Assembly: GCA_049663345.1 (NCBI GenBank)
Contig: JBATDG010000131.1
Coordinates: 1-27,435 of the forward strand
DNA length: 27,435 bases
Direction of reading: 5' to 3'
From: SZUA-365 sp049663345
Lineage (GTDB): Bacteria; Bacteroidota; Ignavibacteria; SZUA-365
Positions 15,942 to 24,700 of this stretch are shown here, piece by piece. Position 1 is the stretch's first letter, and every line of letters starts with the position of its first letter. The notes under the pieces were generated by a model, which had not been told where the DNA came from, did no database searches, and saw only the letters and a list, made by a program, of their open reading frames with translations. A program made the translations under genes and the position numbers.

Positions 15942-16855
15942 ACGAATCGAAAGCCGAAATCTACTCCGCTGCCGGAAGCTCATACAACCGGCGCGAGACG
16001 CTCTCCGCATACTATGAACTGACCAAGCCCGGCATCACTCTGATGGTGGTCATCAGCACGGCTGCCGGATTTTATCTCGCCCTCCCGCGCGAATTTCTCA
16101 CAATGGAGTATGCACTTCTTTTCATGCTCACAGTCGTTGGTACGGCGCTCGTCTCGGCGGGCAGCTGCGTACTCAACCATGTGATGGAGCACGATCATGA
16201 CCGGGAAATGAAGCGCACCATGTTTCGTCCCATTCCCTCCGGCAAAATAAGTTTCCAATCCGCGCTGCTTTACGGGATCGGGCTGGCAGCTGCAGGACTG
16301 GGACTGCTGCTCTGGGCGCAGCCGTTGACCGCGGCGCTCGCCGCGCTGACCGTCGTTCTGTATCTCGGCGTCTACACGCCGATGAAGCGCAAGACGCAGC
16401 TGGCTACGCTGCTTGGCGGCATCCCCGGCGCACTTCCTCCGCTCGGCGGATACGCTACGATTTCGGGCGTCATCAGCATTGAAGCGTTTGTGCTGTTCAT
16501 GATTCTATTTCTCTGGCAGATGCCGCACTTCCTCTCGCTCGCGTGGATGTACCGCAAGGATTACGAGCGGGGCGGCTTTCCGATGCTTACCGTGCTTGAT
16601 GGTTCGGGACTTATCGTCGCCCGGCATATCATCAGCTATACGCTGATGCTGCTGCTGTTCAGCCTGCTGCTGACAGTGTTTTCTGTCACCGGCGTCGTGT
16701 ATTTCGTCGGCGCGCTGTTGTTGGGTGCCGGGTTCGTTGCCATGGGCGTGCGCTTCTTCATTGACCGCTCGAACAGCAATGCCCGCACAGTTCTGCTGAC
16801 ATCGTATTTCTATCTTCTCGCACTCATCACCCTGATGTTCATCGACAAGGCCTGA
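15938..16855 (+). CDS. ctaB: Protoheme IX farnesyltransferase (heme O synthase)
   Basis: A 305-residue UbiA-superfamily membrane prenyltransferase that attaches farnesyl to the 2-vinyl group of heme B, giving heme O, the substrate of CtaA. The Asp-rich active-site motif NHVMEHDHDREMKRTMFRPI binds the Mg-diphosphate; the second conserved region LWQMPHFLSLAWMYRKDY is also complete. About nine membrane helices are visible. It overlaps ctaA by 4 nt and precedes subunit III by 3 nt. With ctaA it supplies the heme A of the adjacent oxidase. Confidence 0.96.
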   Translation: MNESKAEIYSAAGSSYNRRETLSAYYELTKPGITLMVVISTAAGFYLALPREFLTMEYALLFMLTVVGTALVSAGSCVLNHVMEHDHDREMKRTMFRPIPSGKISFQSALLYGIGLAAAGLGLLLWAQPLTAALAALTVVLYLGVYTPMKRKTQLATLLGGIPGALPPLGGYATISGVISIEAFVLFMILFLWQMPHFLSLAWMYRKDYERGGFPMLTVLDGSGLIVARHIISYTLMLLLFSLLLTVFSVTGVVYFVGALLLGAGFVAMGVRFFIDRSNSNARTVLLTSYFYLLALITLMFIDKA

Positions 16856-16858
16856 CGC

Positions 16859-17449
16859 ATGTCTACTGCTGCAATTACACAACCGCGCTTCAATACCGGC
16901 ATCTATCATGGAAAGCTGGGTATGTGGATATTCCTCGCTTCGGAGATCATGTTCTTCTCCGGATTCTTCGGGGCGTTCATCGTGCTGCGCAATCTCAACA
17001 TCGAAGTGTTCACCGCTGGCGCGCATCATCTCGACAAGATGGCGGCGACGATCAACACAGCCGTACTGATCACCAGCAGCCTGACCATGGCACTTGCGCA
17101 TCTGGCACTGGAGCGCGGAGATCAGTCGAAATTCCGCCTCTTTTTGTTTATCACCATTGTCTGTGCATTCGGCTTTCTTGGCATCAAGAGTTATGAGTAT
17201 GCGACGAAATTCAGTCACGACCTCTATCCGTGGACGAACACCTTCTTTGCGACGTACTTCACGATGACCGGCTTTCACGCAATTCATGTCATCGGCGGAC
17301 TCATCCCGATGATCTGGATGCTGGGCAAGTCCCTGATCAAGGGCTATCCGCAGGAAATGCATCACCGCGTGGAGACTCTTGGACTCTACTGGCACTTTGT
17401 CGATCTCGTCTGGATTTTTCTCTTCCCGACACTCTATCTGATTTTCTAG
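16859..17449 (+). CDS. ctaE: Cytochrome c oxidase subunit III
   Basis: A 196-residue subunit with five membrane helices, the short bacterial form lacking the first two helices of the mitochondrial protein. Typical blocks: GKLGMWIFLASEIMFFSGFF, TGFHAIHVIGGLIP and RVETLGLYWHFVDLVWIFLF. It stabilises subunit I and proton uptake. Only 3 nt separate it from ctaB. Confidence 0.95.
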   Translation: MSTAAITQPRFNTGIYHGKLGMWIFLASEIMFFSGFFGAFIVLRNLNIEVFTAGAHHLDKMAATINTAVLITSSLTMALAHLALERGDQSKFRLFLFITIVCAFGFLGIKSYEYATKFSHDLYPWTNTFFATYFTMTGFHAIHVIGGLIPMIWMLGKSLIKGYPQEMHHRVETLGLYWHFVDLVWIFLFPTLYLIF

Positions 17450-17467
17450 GATTCACAGGAGAACATG

Positions 17468-17749
17468 ATGTCCACCGGAATGAGTTTTGAGCAAATTCAG
17501 AAATCCTACCTCAAGGTGTTTATTGCGCTGATGGTGCTGACCGGTCTGACCGTGGCGGTCTCGACAATTCACTTCGGCGATATCGCAAACATCGTTATCG
17601 GTGTACTGATCGCCGTGGCGAAAGCAGGACTGGTGGTCTACATCTTCATGCACCTGAAGTTCGACAACAAACGGCTCAGGTATATGATCGGCATCCCGAT
17701 GTTCTTCTTCACAACGCTCGTGCTTGCACTCACTTTGCTCGGACTCTAA
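17468..17749 (+). CDS. ctaF: Cytochrome c oxidase subunit IV (bacterial type)
   Basis: A 93-residue protein with three membrane helices, matching the prokaryotic cytochrome C oxidase subunit IV family (the segment KAGLVVYIFMHLKFD is typical). Two ATGs lie in tandem at 17465 and 17468; AGGAG at 17457-17461 is 3 nt from the first and 6 nt from the second, so 17468 is preferred. It is a small structural subunit of the oxidase, encoded directly after subunit III. Confidence 0.9.
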   Translation: MSTGMSFEQIQKSYLKVFIALMVLTGLTVAVSTIHFGDIANIVIGVLIAVAKAGLVVYIFMHLKFDNKRLRYMIGIPMFFFTTLVLALTLLGL

Positions 17750-17756
17750 ACAATTC

Positions 17757-18686
17757 ATGCTGAGACTCAGCGACATATCGCACAGCTACCTCCATCGCAA
17801 GCAAGCCCCGACGCAGGCGCTTCGCGGCGTTTCGTTCGCTGCGCGGCAAGGAGAAATCACGGCTGTCATCGGACCCAACGGCAGCGGAAAATCGACTTTG
17901 TTCCGACTGATCACAGGAGCTCTCACGCTGCAGAGCGGAAGCATTCTGCTCGATGAGAAGGGAATTGGGAGTACACGTCTCGGCGTAGTGTTTCAGTCGC
18001 CGGCGCTTGACCAGCAGCTCACGGTGTTTGAAAATCTTTCGCATCACGCGATGCTTTATGGCAGAAGGATTAAAAAATCGGATCTGCCTTCACAGCTTCT
18101 CGATGTGCTTGAGCTGCGCGGACGCCTTGACTCCAAAGTCGACGAACTGTCCGGCGGCTACCAGCGCCGCGTCGAACTCGCAAAGACCCTGCTGACAGAA
18201 CCGGAACTGCTAGTGTTGGACGAACCCTTCACAGGACTCGATATCAACGCGCGCGACGCATTTTATGCCGTGCTGCAGGATATCACCGCATCGCGGGGAT
18301 TAACGACGCTCCTGATCACACATGAGCTGGCTGTTGCGACACGCTGTGAGCGCGTGGTTTTGCTTGAAACAGGAGAAGTGATTGCCGACGCTCGTCCCGC
18401 AGAACTGCTGGCTGACTTCGGCCGCACTGTCGTAGTGATTCGCGGTACGGAGCTTGACAGTATCGCACAGCGCATCAGTGCCGCAAGCGACATACGCACG
18501 TTGCGCCTTGCAGAGGATGCGCTGCTCCTGAAGAATACCATCCTTCAGGATGTACTCATGATCATTGACGAGCGCGACAGCCGCATCCATGACATTGAGG
18601 CCAGGCGTCCCTCGCTCGAGGATTATTTTATCGCCAGAACGGGACATGCGGTCGATACCGCGGTCGAGGAACTGGTGGCGGCATGA
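17757..18686 (+). CDS. ABC-2 type transporter ATP-binding protein
   Basis: A 309-residue ATPase that powers the permease encoded next. It has Walker A GPNGSGKST (about residue 39-47), the signature LSGGYQRRVELAKTLL (about 131), Walker B LLVLDEP (about 153) and the H-loop LLITHE. The C-terminal ~95 residues form the small extra domain common in DrrA/NatA/CcmA-like exporters. The start at 17757 avoids overlap with subunit IV and begins the fold normally. Because it is embedded in the oxidase operon between subunit IV and the SCO chaperone, a role in export of heme, copper or another cofactor is plausible, but the sequence does not show the cargo. Confidence 0.92.
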   Translation: MLRLSDISHSYLHRKQAPTQALRGVSFAARQGEITAVIGPNGSGKSTLFRLITGALTLQSGSILLDEKGIGSTRLGVVFQSPALDQQLTVFENLSHHAMLYGRRIKKSDLPSQLLDVLELRGRLDSKVDELSGGYQRRVELAKTLLTEPELLVLDEPFTGLDINARDAFYAVLQDITASRGLTTLLITHELAVATRCERVVLLETGEVIADARPAELLADFGRTVVVIRGTELDSIAQRISAASDIRTLRLAEDALLLKNTILQDVLMIIDERDSRIHDIEARRPSLEDYFIARTGHAVDTAVEELVAA

Positions 18687-19447
18687 CAGCGATACTGCTT
18701 CCGACATACAGCCTATGGGTACGCGATCTCAAGCACTTTATCCGTCAGCGCAGCCGCGTGATCGGAGCCGTAGGTCAGCCCTTCGTGATATGGATATTTC
18801 TCAGTGCGGGATTTCGCCACAGCGTGAATGCCGGTACCGCGAATTATGGCGCGTATCTCTTTCCGGGCGTTATCATGCTCATCGCATTATTTGCCGCAAT
18901 CTTCTCGACGATCTCGGTGATCGAAGACCGTAAAAGCGGCTTTATGCAGGGCGTGCTCACGTCCCCGGCACCGCGTTCATCCATCGTGTGGAGCAAGATG
19001 CTCGCCGGCACGACGATCGCCGTGCTGCAGTCCGTCGTGTTCATGGTTCTGCTGCCCTTTACGGGGTTGTCCCTCACCTGGGAAGGAATCGGACTCAGTG
19101 TTCTGATTCTAACGGCCACGGGCATGACGCTGACCGGACTCGGTTTCCTGATTTCCTGGAGCATGTCGTCCACACAGGGATTTCACGCGATCATGAATTT
19201 GCTGCTCATTCCAATGTGGCTGCTTTCCGGCGCGTTTTTTCCTCCCGAAGGAACGGCGGCGTGGCTGGGATGGCTCATTCGGTTGAATCCGCTGTATTAC
19301 GTCAACACCCTGTTTCAGCGCGCGTTTTTTCTTGGAAGCGGCGTGACCGTTTCCGGGGGTCCTTCAACCGCGCTTTCGCTCGCAGTCTTCGCGGCGCTGT
19401 TTCTCCTGCTATTCTTCATCTCACTCAAGTTGGTGCGCCGATCATGA
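18683..19447 (+). CDS. ABC-2 type transporter permease
   Basis: A 254-residue membrane protein with six helices in the DrrB/NodJ-like ABC2_membrane family. VIEDRKSGFMQGVLTSPAPR is the conserved cytoplasmic coupling region, and MWLLSGAFFPPEG with LNPLYYVNTLFQ is the family C-terminal block. It overlaps the ATPase gene by 4 nt (ATGA) and its own stop overlaps the SCO reading frame's first ATG by 4 nt. Forms a homodimer with two ATPases in known family members. Cargo unknown. Confidence 0.92.
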   Translation: MTAILLPTYSLWVRDLKHFIRQRSRVIGAVGQPFVIWIFLSAGFRHSVNAGTANYGAYLFPGVIMLIALFAAIFSTISVIEDRKSGFMQGVLTSPAPRSSIVWSKMLAGTTIAVLQSVVFMVLLPFTGLSLTWEGIGLSVLILTATGMTLTGLGFLISWSMSSTQGFHAIMNLLLIPMWLLSGAFFPPEGTAAWLGWLIRLNPLYYVNTLFQRAFFLGSGVTVSGGPSTALSLAVFAALFLLLFFISLKLVRRS

Positions 19448-20358
19448 AAACCCTGTATGAGTTAAGCCCTTTCAGGGCTAAGAGGATAGGGAGGTTGGTG
19501 TCGCCCGAACCCAGGGCTTACGCCCTGGGCTGCAATAGATCGCCCTTGCAGGGCGAAGAGAGCCAGCCGATGCTGCAGGGCGAAGAGGGTCCAGGCATGC
19601 GCCAGTCGATGCTGCAGGGCGAAGAGGGTCCAGGCATGCGCCAGTCGATGCTGCAGGGCGAAGAGGGCCAGCCGATGCTGCAGGGCGAAGAGGGCCAGCC
19701 GATGCTGCAGGGCGAAGAGGGCATTGGCATGCGCCAGCCGATGCTGCAGGGCGAAGAGGGCCAGCCGATGCTGCAGGGCGCGGCTCGTCTTCTCCTCATG
19801 ACAGTGATATCTATTTTCGTGATCGCCGGCTGCGGAGACAAGCGTCAGGGCGTGGAGGCTGTAACGCTTCCGGAAATCAAGCCCGCGCCTGCGTTCTCCT
19901 TCACGAACTTTGATGGGCGGACGGTGACCAATGCGGATTTCAAAGGAAAAGTATACATCGCGTATTTCTTTTTCACTTCCTGCGGCGGACCCTGTCCGAT
20001 CATGAATTCGAAGGCGAACGTGCTGCAGGCGGAGTTTTCCGATGCTCCCGACTTTCGCATAGCTGGTTTCAGCGTCGATCCGGAAACTGATACTGTGGAA
20101 GAACTTTTCAAATACGCTCAACGCTATTCCGCGAAGCCGGGGAATTGGTACATGCTTCGCAACGATCAGGAGATTGTCGCGCAGCTCGCCTCGAAAGGGT
20201 TCATGATGGGCGATGCCTCCACGCCGTCGCTGCATAGCACGCGCTTCGCACTGGTGGATCGCAAAGGCGTGATCCGCGGGTATTTCGACGGCATGGATGA
20301 CGCGAAGGTCGAAGAACTGCGCACCGCGATTGATTTCCTTCTGGGAGAGAATTCATGA
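19444..20358 (+). CDS. SCO1/SenC copper chaperone, 5' end invaded by an in-frame repeat
   Basis: A thioredoxin-fold lipoprotein that delivers copper to the CuA site of subunit II. The copper motif is CGGPCPIM (CxxxCP, Cys180 and Cys184 from 19444) and the partner His264 is in SLHSTRF. The reading frame opens at 19444 with an ATGA overlap of the permease stop, as elsewhere in this operon, but residues about 4-118 are translated repeat (MLQGEEGQP-type units). Only after that comes the lipoprotein signal ARLLLMTVISIFVIAGC (Cys130). Translation from 19768 instead gives a normal 21-residue signal peptide and a 196-residue protein. I infer that the ancestral gene began at 19444 and that the functional start today is probably 19768. 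Confidence 0.9.
   Translation: MKTLYELSPFRAKRIGRLVSPEPRAYALGCNRSPLQGEESQPMLQGEEGPGMRQSMLQGEEGPGMRQSMLQGEEGQPMLQGEEGQPMLQGEEGIGMRQPMLQGEEGQPMLQGAARLLLMTVISIFVIAGCGDKRQGVEAVTLPEIKPAPAFSFTNFDGRTVTNADFKGKVYIAYFFFTSCGGPCPIMNSKANVLQAEFSDAPDFRIAGFSVDPETDTVEELFKYAQRYSAKPGNWYMLRNDQEIVAQLASKGFMMGDASTPSLHSTRFALVDRKGVIRGYFDGMDDAKVEELRTAIDFLLGENS
19459..19556. repeat. Three-hairpin repeat element inside the SCO 5' end
   Basis: Three perfect inverted repeats follow one another: AGCCCT-TTC-AGGGCT (19465-19479), CCCAGGGC-TTAC-GCCCTGGG (19510-19529) and CGCCCT-TGC-AGGGCG (19541-19555). The permuted CCCAGGGC/AGGGC arms suggest a single mobile or dispersed palindromic element (REP/MITE-like), though no second full copy is in the window. 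It starts 12 nt downstream of the permease stop. Confidence 0.8.
19557..19790. repeat. 27/39-bp in-frame tandem expansion
   Basis: The tail of the three-hairpin element has been multiplied. Units built on ATGCTGCAGGGCGAAGAGGG begin at 19570, 19609, 19648, 19675, 19702, 19741 and (diverging) 19768, spaced 39, 39, 27, 27, 39 and 27 bp. All spacings are multiples of three, so the SCO frame stays open (MLQGEEGQP and MLQGEEGPGMRQS peptides). Short and long units share ends, as expected from slippage or unequal recombination. Confidence 0.92.
19753..19770 (+). promoter_or_regulatory. Repeat-derived ribosome-binding site and start codon for SCO
   Basis: GAAGAGGG (19753-19760), 7 nt, then ATG at 19768. 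Each repeat unit carries this SD-like purine run followed at suitable spacing by the ATG of the next unit. The last one sets a start that gives a short, Arg-containing lipoprotein signal peptide, so this is the best functional start for the SCO protein. Confidence 0.6.
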
Positions 20359-20777
20359 GTGCCAGCGATCTGCCGACGATCAACGCGATGCTGAACGGAT
20401 TGGCCTCGGTATTCCTTCTGACCGGCTTTGTGTTTATCCGTCGGAAAATGATCCCGCAGCATCGTGCGATGATGATCGCAGCGTTTGTGACTTCCGGACT
20501 GTTTCTGATTTCCTACGTCACCTATCATCTCAGCGCACATCTGATTACGCGCTTTCAGGGACAGGGAATCGCCCGCACGGTGTACTTCGCGATTCTGATT
20601 TCGCATTCCGTGCTGGCTGTGGCAGTACCGCCGATGGCAATCATAACGCTGTTTCGCGGAATGAAAATGAAAGTCGAGAAGCACCGCGCCCTTGCTCGCT
20701 GGACATTGCCGATCTGGCTGTATGTCTCCGTCACGGGTGTCGCGGTGTATTTCATGCTCTATCACATTTACGCATGA
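20355..20777 (+). CDS. DUF420 / CtaM-like oxidase assembly membrane protein
   Basis: A 140-residue protein with four membrane helices and conserved membrane histidines (IPQHRAMM, SYVTYHLSAH, LISHSVLA, VEKHRALARWTLPIWLY). This is the DUF420 family, whose Bacillus/Staphylococcus member CtaM (YozB) is needed for maturation of aa3-type oxidases. It overlaps the SCO stop by 4 nt (ATGA), in keeping with a joint role in copper/heme centre assembly of the oxidase encoded upstream. Confidence 0.9.
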   Translation: MSASDLPTINAMLNGLASVFLLTGFVFIRRKMIPQHRAMMIAAFVTSGLFLISYVTYHLSAHLITRFQGQGIARTVYFAILISHSVLAVAVPPMAIITLFRGMKMKVEKHRALARWTLPIWLYVSVTGVAVYFMLYHIYA

Positions 20778-20784
20778 TAAAACG

Positions 20785-21027
20785 ATGAAGAAAAACTGGA
20801 TCCTCCTCGCCGTTATCACTGCAGCTGTTTTGCTGCTGCCGGAATTGCTTTCCGCCTGTCCGAACTGCAAGGAGGCATATCTGGCTGACGGACAAACGCC
20901 CGTCTCTTCGGGCTTCAACACCAGCATCTATTTCATGATGGCCATGCCCTTTCTCGTATTCGGCGGCTTCACGCTCCGGCTCTGGCTGGCGCAGCGCCAC
21001 CGCAATACAGATGGTTCACAGGCATAA
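20785..21027 (+). CDS. Small exported CPNC-motif membrane protein
   Basis: An 80-residue protein of unknown function. MKKNWILLAVITAAVLLLPELLSA is a signal peptide or anchor; directly after it comes CPNCKEAYLADG, a CxxC pair on the outer side of the membrane, then a second helix (IYFMMAMPFLVFGGFTLRLWL) and a basic tail. The CxxC is not followed by His, so it is not a heme c site; it could bind copper or act in thiol exchange. Placed between the DUF420 assembly factor and actA with short gaps, it is likely an assembly or maturation factor of the same respiratory chain. Confidence 0.78.
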   Translation: MKKNWILLAVITAAVLLLPELLSACPNCKEAYLADGQTPVSSGFNTSIYFMMAMPFLVFGGFTLRLWLAQRHRNTDGSQA

Positions 21028-21056
21028 TCAACGCTTCACAACGAGCAAGCTACAGC

Positions 21057-21668
21057 ATGTTTACTGCATCTCAGGATAGAAAATTCAAACGCGGCATTCT
21101 CAGCATCCTTTTGCTGGCAGCTGTCGCCGCAGGATCGTTTTACTTCCTGCGCCACCCGAGCGTGATGGATGTCGGCTATCGTCCGCAGCAGCCGGTACCC
21201 TTCGACCATAGCGTGCATGCAGGCAATCTTGGCATCTCCTGCGTCTACTGTCACACAAGCGTGGAGACGTCGCCGCACTCGACCGTACCGCCGACGCAGA
21301 CCTGCATGAACTGCCATGTGTCGGTCAAGAGGGACAGTCCCAAGCTGAAGCTCGTCCTCGAGAGCTACGAAAATAATACGCCTATCCAATGGGTGCGCAT
21401 TCATCGTCTGCCCGATTACGCATTTTTCAATCACAGCCGGCATATCACAGCGGGAATCGACTGTGCATCCTGCCACGGCGAGGTGGAGAAACAGGGCGTG
21501 ATCGTGCAAAAGCAGCCGCTTACCATGGGCTGGTGTCTCGATTGTCATCGCGATCCCGACGAGTACGTAGTGCGCACGCGCGCTATCACCGGCGTCGATG
21601 TGGATCCCGCTGTGCTGAGCCGTCCGCTGCGCAAAGGACCGCAAAACTGCTCGACCTGTCATCACTGA
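21057..21668 (+). CDS. actA: Alternative Complex III subunit ActA, pentaheme cytochrome c
   Basis: A 203-residue cytochrome anchored by one N-terminal helix (GILSILLLAAVAAGSFYFL) and carrying five heme c sites: CVYCH, CMNCH, CASCH, CLDCH and CSTCH, the number known for ActA of Rhodothermus marinus. It forms part of the electron wire from ActB to the exit cytochrome on the periplasmic side of the quinol:cytochrome c oxidoreductase. The final heme motif ends one residue before the stop, so the C-terminus is as short as it can be. A cluster of heme sites needs the Ccm machinery, which is not in the window. Confidence 0.95.
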   Translation: MFTASQDRKFKRGILSILLLAAVAAGSFYFLRHPSVMDVGYRPQQPVPFDHSVHAGNLGISCVYCHTSVETSPHSTVPPTQTCMNCHVSVKRDSPKLKLVLESYENNTPIQWVRIHRLPDYAFFNHSRHITAGIDCASCHGEVEKQGVIVQKQPLTMGWCLDCHRDPDEYVVRTRAITGVDVDPAVLSRPLRKGPQNCSTCHH

Positions 21669-21724
21669 TATTCCGACTTTCATGAAATTCGAATACGAAG
21701 TCACCAACACTGCAAAAGACCTGT

Positions 21725-24700
21725 ATGTCTGATACGGATACATCAAAAAACAAAACGTACTGGAAAAGCTTCAAGGAGCTGGGCAGCGACCCGGCGGTAT
21801 TGGAGCAGCTCAAGCACGAATTCCCCGCCGATTACGATGAGCCGAGTTCCGGCGCTTCGACGATCACGCGGCGCACCTTCATAGGACTCATGGCCGCTTC
21901 AGCCGCACTTGCTGCGACGGGCTGCCGGCGTCCGGAACAGAAGATCGTGCCGTACGTGAAGAAGCCGGAGTACCTCACGCCGGGAATAGCCAACTATTTC
22001 GCAACTGCATTCACGCATCAGAACTTCGCGAGCGGTTTGCTGGTGCGTTCCCGCGAGGGACGCCCGGTAAAAATCGAAGGTAACGATCAATGCACGATCA
22101 GCGGTGGGAAGCTGCTGCCGATCGTACAGGCCTCGCTGCTTTCGCTTTACGATCCGGATCGCATTTTGCGTCCCACAGTGAACAGCAGCGATTCGACTCC
22201 GCTGAATGCCATGCGGCGCATGGCAGACGCCATCCGTGAAGTGACGGCGAAAGGCAAAAGTGTGCGCGTGATTGTTGACGAGCATGCGTCCCCCTCGCTG
22301 GCGAAGCTTTACGGCGAACTCGAGCAGATGCTGCCGAATACCCGCGTCGTCACCTGGCCCGCGATAGTGGCAGGCGGAGCCGCAGAAGCCAATCGACAGC
22401 TGCTCGGAATCGACGCTGTACTGGTGCCGGATCTTTCGCGCGCAGATGTGATCCTGGGTGTCGAGGCAGACTTCCTCGGAGCAGATCCGGAAGCCCTGTA
22501 CCACATCCGTAATTTCGCGAAGCGCCGCAAGCCCGAGACGGGTTCGCCCGACATGAGCCGTTTCTATTCCGCCGAAGCGACGATGACGATGACCGGCTCG
22601 AATGCCGACACACGCATCCGCATCAAGCCGGGTGAAATCGATGAGTTCCTGCTCGCGCTGCTGCATGAGCTCGCGGTCGTGAAGGGCAAGGGCGGCTTTG
22701 ATGCTTCCCTCGTTTCGCAGCTCGCAGGAAAGAGCAACGACCGCTTCCCCGAGATCAAGCGCATCGCCAGCGACCTTGCTGCAAAGCCGTCAGTGGTGAT
22801 GGTCGGTCGACACCTCCCGGCACACACGCACGCCCTTGGCGTCATGCTGAATCAGGCGTTGGGCGCTATCGGCGCGGGACGCATCATCGATCCTGCGCAG
22901 GCGCTGCCATACAGCAATGCGAAGAATGCCGGTATCGAAGCTCTGAAAAAGGAAATGGAAAGCGGCAGCGTTGGCGTTGTGATTTTCGCTGATTCTAACC
23001 TTGCCTATGCCCTGCGCTCGGGAAGCTTCCGCGCGCTCGTGTCGCGTGTGCTGTACCGGTTCTCGCTTTCGCAGTACGCTGACGAAACTTCGAAAGTCTG
23101 CTCGATCTTTGTCCCGGTCAACCACTATCTCGAAGCCTGGGGCGACGTGCGCATGCTCGACGGATCCGAAGGAGTCGTGCAGCCTCTGATTGCACCGCTG
23201 AATGATGGACAGCCATCGCTGGCCGATACCCTGATGGGCGTCGCGCGTGAGTACGAGAAGAAGAATTTCGAAACCACGCCGACATTCTACAATTACGTTC
23301 AGAAGCGCTGGCGGGAAGAACATTTCCCCGGGAGCGGCCGTCCGTCATTCGACGGGTACTGGAACGATGTTCTTCGCAACGGACGCATTGAAGGCAGCCT
23401 CCCTGCCCGCAGCGCGGCGATGAACGGCGCAGCAGCTTCGAATATGCTTCGCAAGGCGGTGAAGTCCGCCGCTGCGCAGACATCCGGCACCGCGATGGTT
23501 CTCGGCGTGCTGCCGAGCAATACGCTGTACGACGGACGCTACGCGAACCTCGGATGGCTGATGGAGCTTCCCGATCCTGTTACGAAGGTGACCTGGGACA
23601 ACGTCGCGATCATGAGCAAGACCACTGCCGCACGCCTCAATGTTGAAACCGGCGATGTCGTCAGCGTGAAGACGAAGGCCGGGACTCAGAAGCTTCCCGC
23701 GTTCATTCAGCCCGGCGTCTCCGACAACGCAATATTCACACAGACCGGCTTCGGTCGTTCGGAAGGGGGACGAGTCTCAGCGGACAAGGGCGTCAACGCC
23801 TTTGCGCTCATGAGTGGCACCGATACCATCGGGTACGTGCCGGTGACCGTTGAAGTCACAGGCGAAAAGTATCCCGTTGCCACGACGCAGGATCATCACT
23901 CATTGTCCGGCGATGAACTCTATGACATTGACCGCACGGACATCGTCAAGGAAGGCACGCTCGCCGCATTCCTGAAGAATCCTGCCTCGCTGTACACGAA
24001 TGATGTGCCGCTGTACGGAGCGGATAAAAATACAGACCGTCCGATAAGCATCATGACGCCGCATGATTACAGCAAGGGTCACCGATGGGGAATGGCGATC
24101 GATACTTCCGCCTGCGTGGGCTGCAACGCCTGCGTGATTGCCTGCGTGTCGGAGAATAATATTCCCGTAGTCGGGAAAGATCAGGTATTGCGCGGACGCG
24201 AGATGCACTGGATCCGGATCGATCGGTATTATGTGGGAGATGATGAGAAGCCCGAAACTTTACTGCAGCCTATGCTGTGCCAGCACTGCGAAAAAGCGCC
24301 CTGTGAGAATGTGTGTCCCGTAGCCGCGACCACGCACAGTCCTGAAGGACTGAACGAAATGACCTACAACCGCTGTGTCGGGACCCGGTACTGCTCGAAC
24401 AACTGTCCGTACAAGGTCCGCCGCTTCAACTATCTCAACTATCACAAAGACGACCGCGAGCCGGTGAACATGGTGTTCAATCCCGACGTGACTGTGCGCA
24501 TGCGCGGTATCATGGAGAAATGCACCTTCTGCGTGCACCGCATCGACGAGGCGAAATATCACGCGAAGAACGAGGGACGCGACATGCTCAAAGACGGTGA
24601 AGTGGTGACCGCATGCCAGCAGGCCTGTCCCGCTGACGCTATCGTTTTCGGCAACACCAACGATCCCGACAGCGCCGTGTCAAAGCACCGGGCGTCGGAC

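Noticed and set aside
19462..20235. Minus-strand open frame across the SCO gene with repeated FALQHRLAL peptides
   Set aside because: It is the antisense reading of the 27/39-bp repeat and the SCO domain; no start signal or domain supports it.
20869..20880. CPNC in the small membrane protein as a heme c site
   Set aside because: The CxxC is followed by Lys, not His, so covalent heme attachment is not expected.
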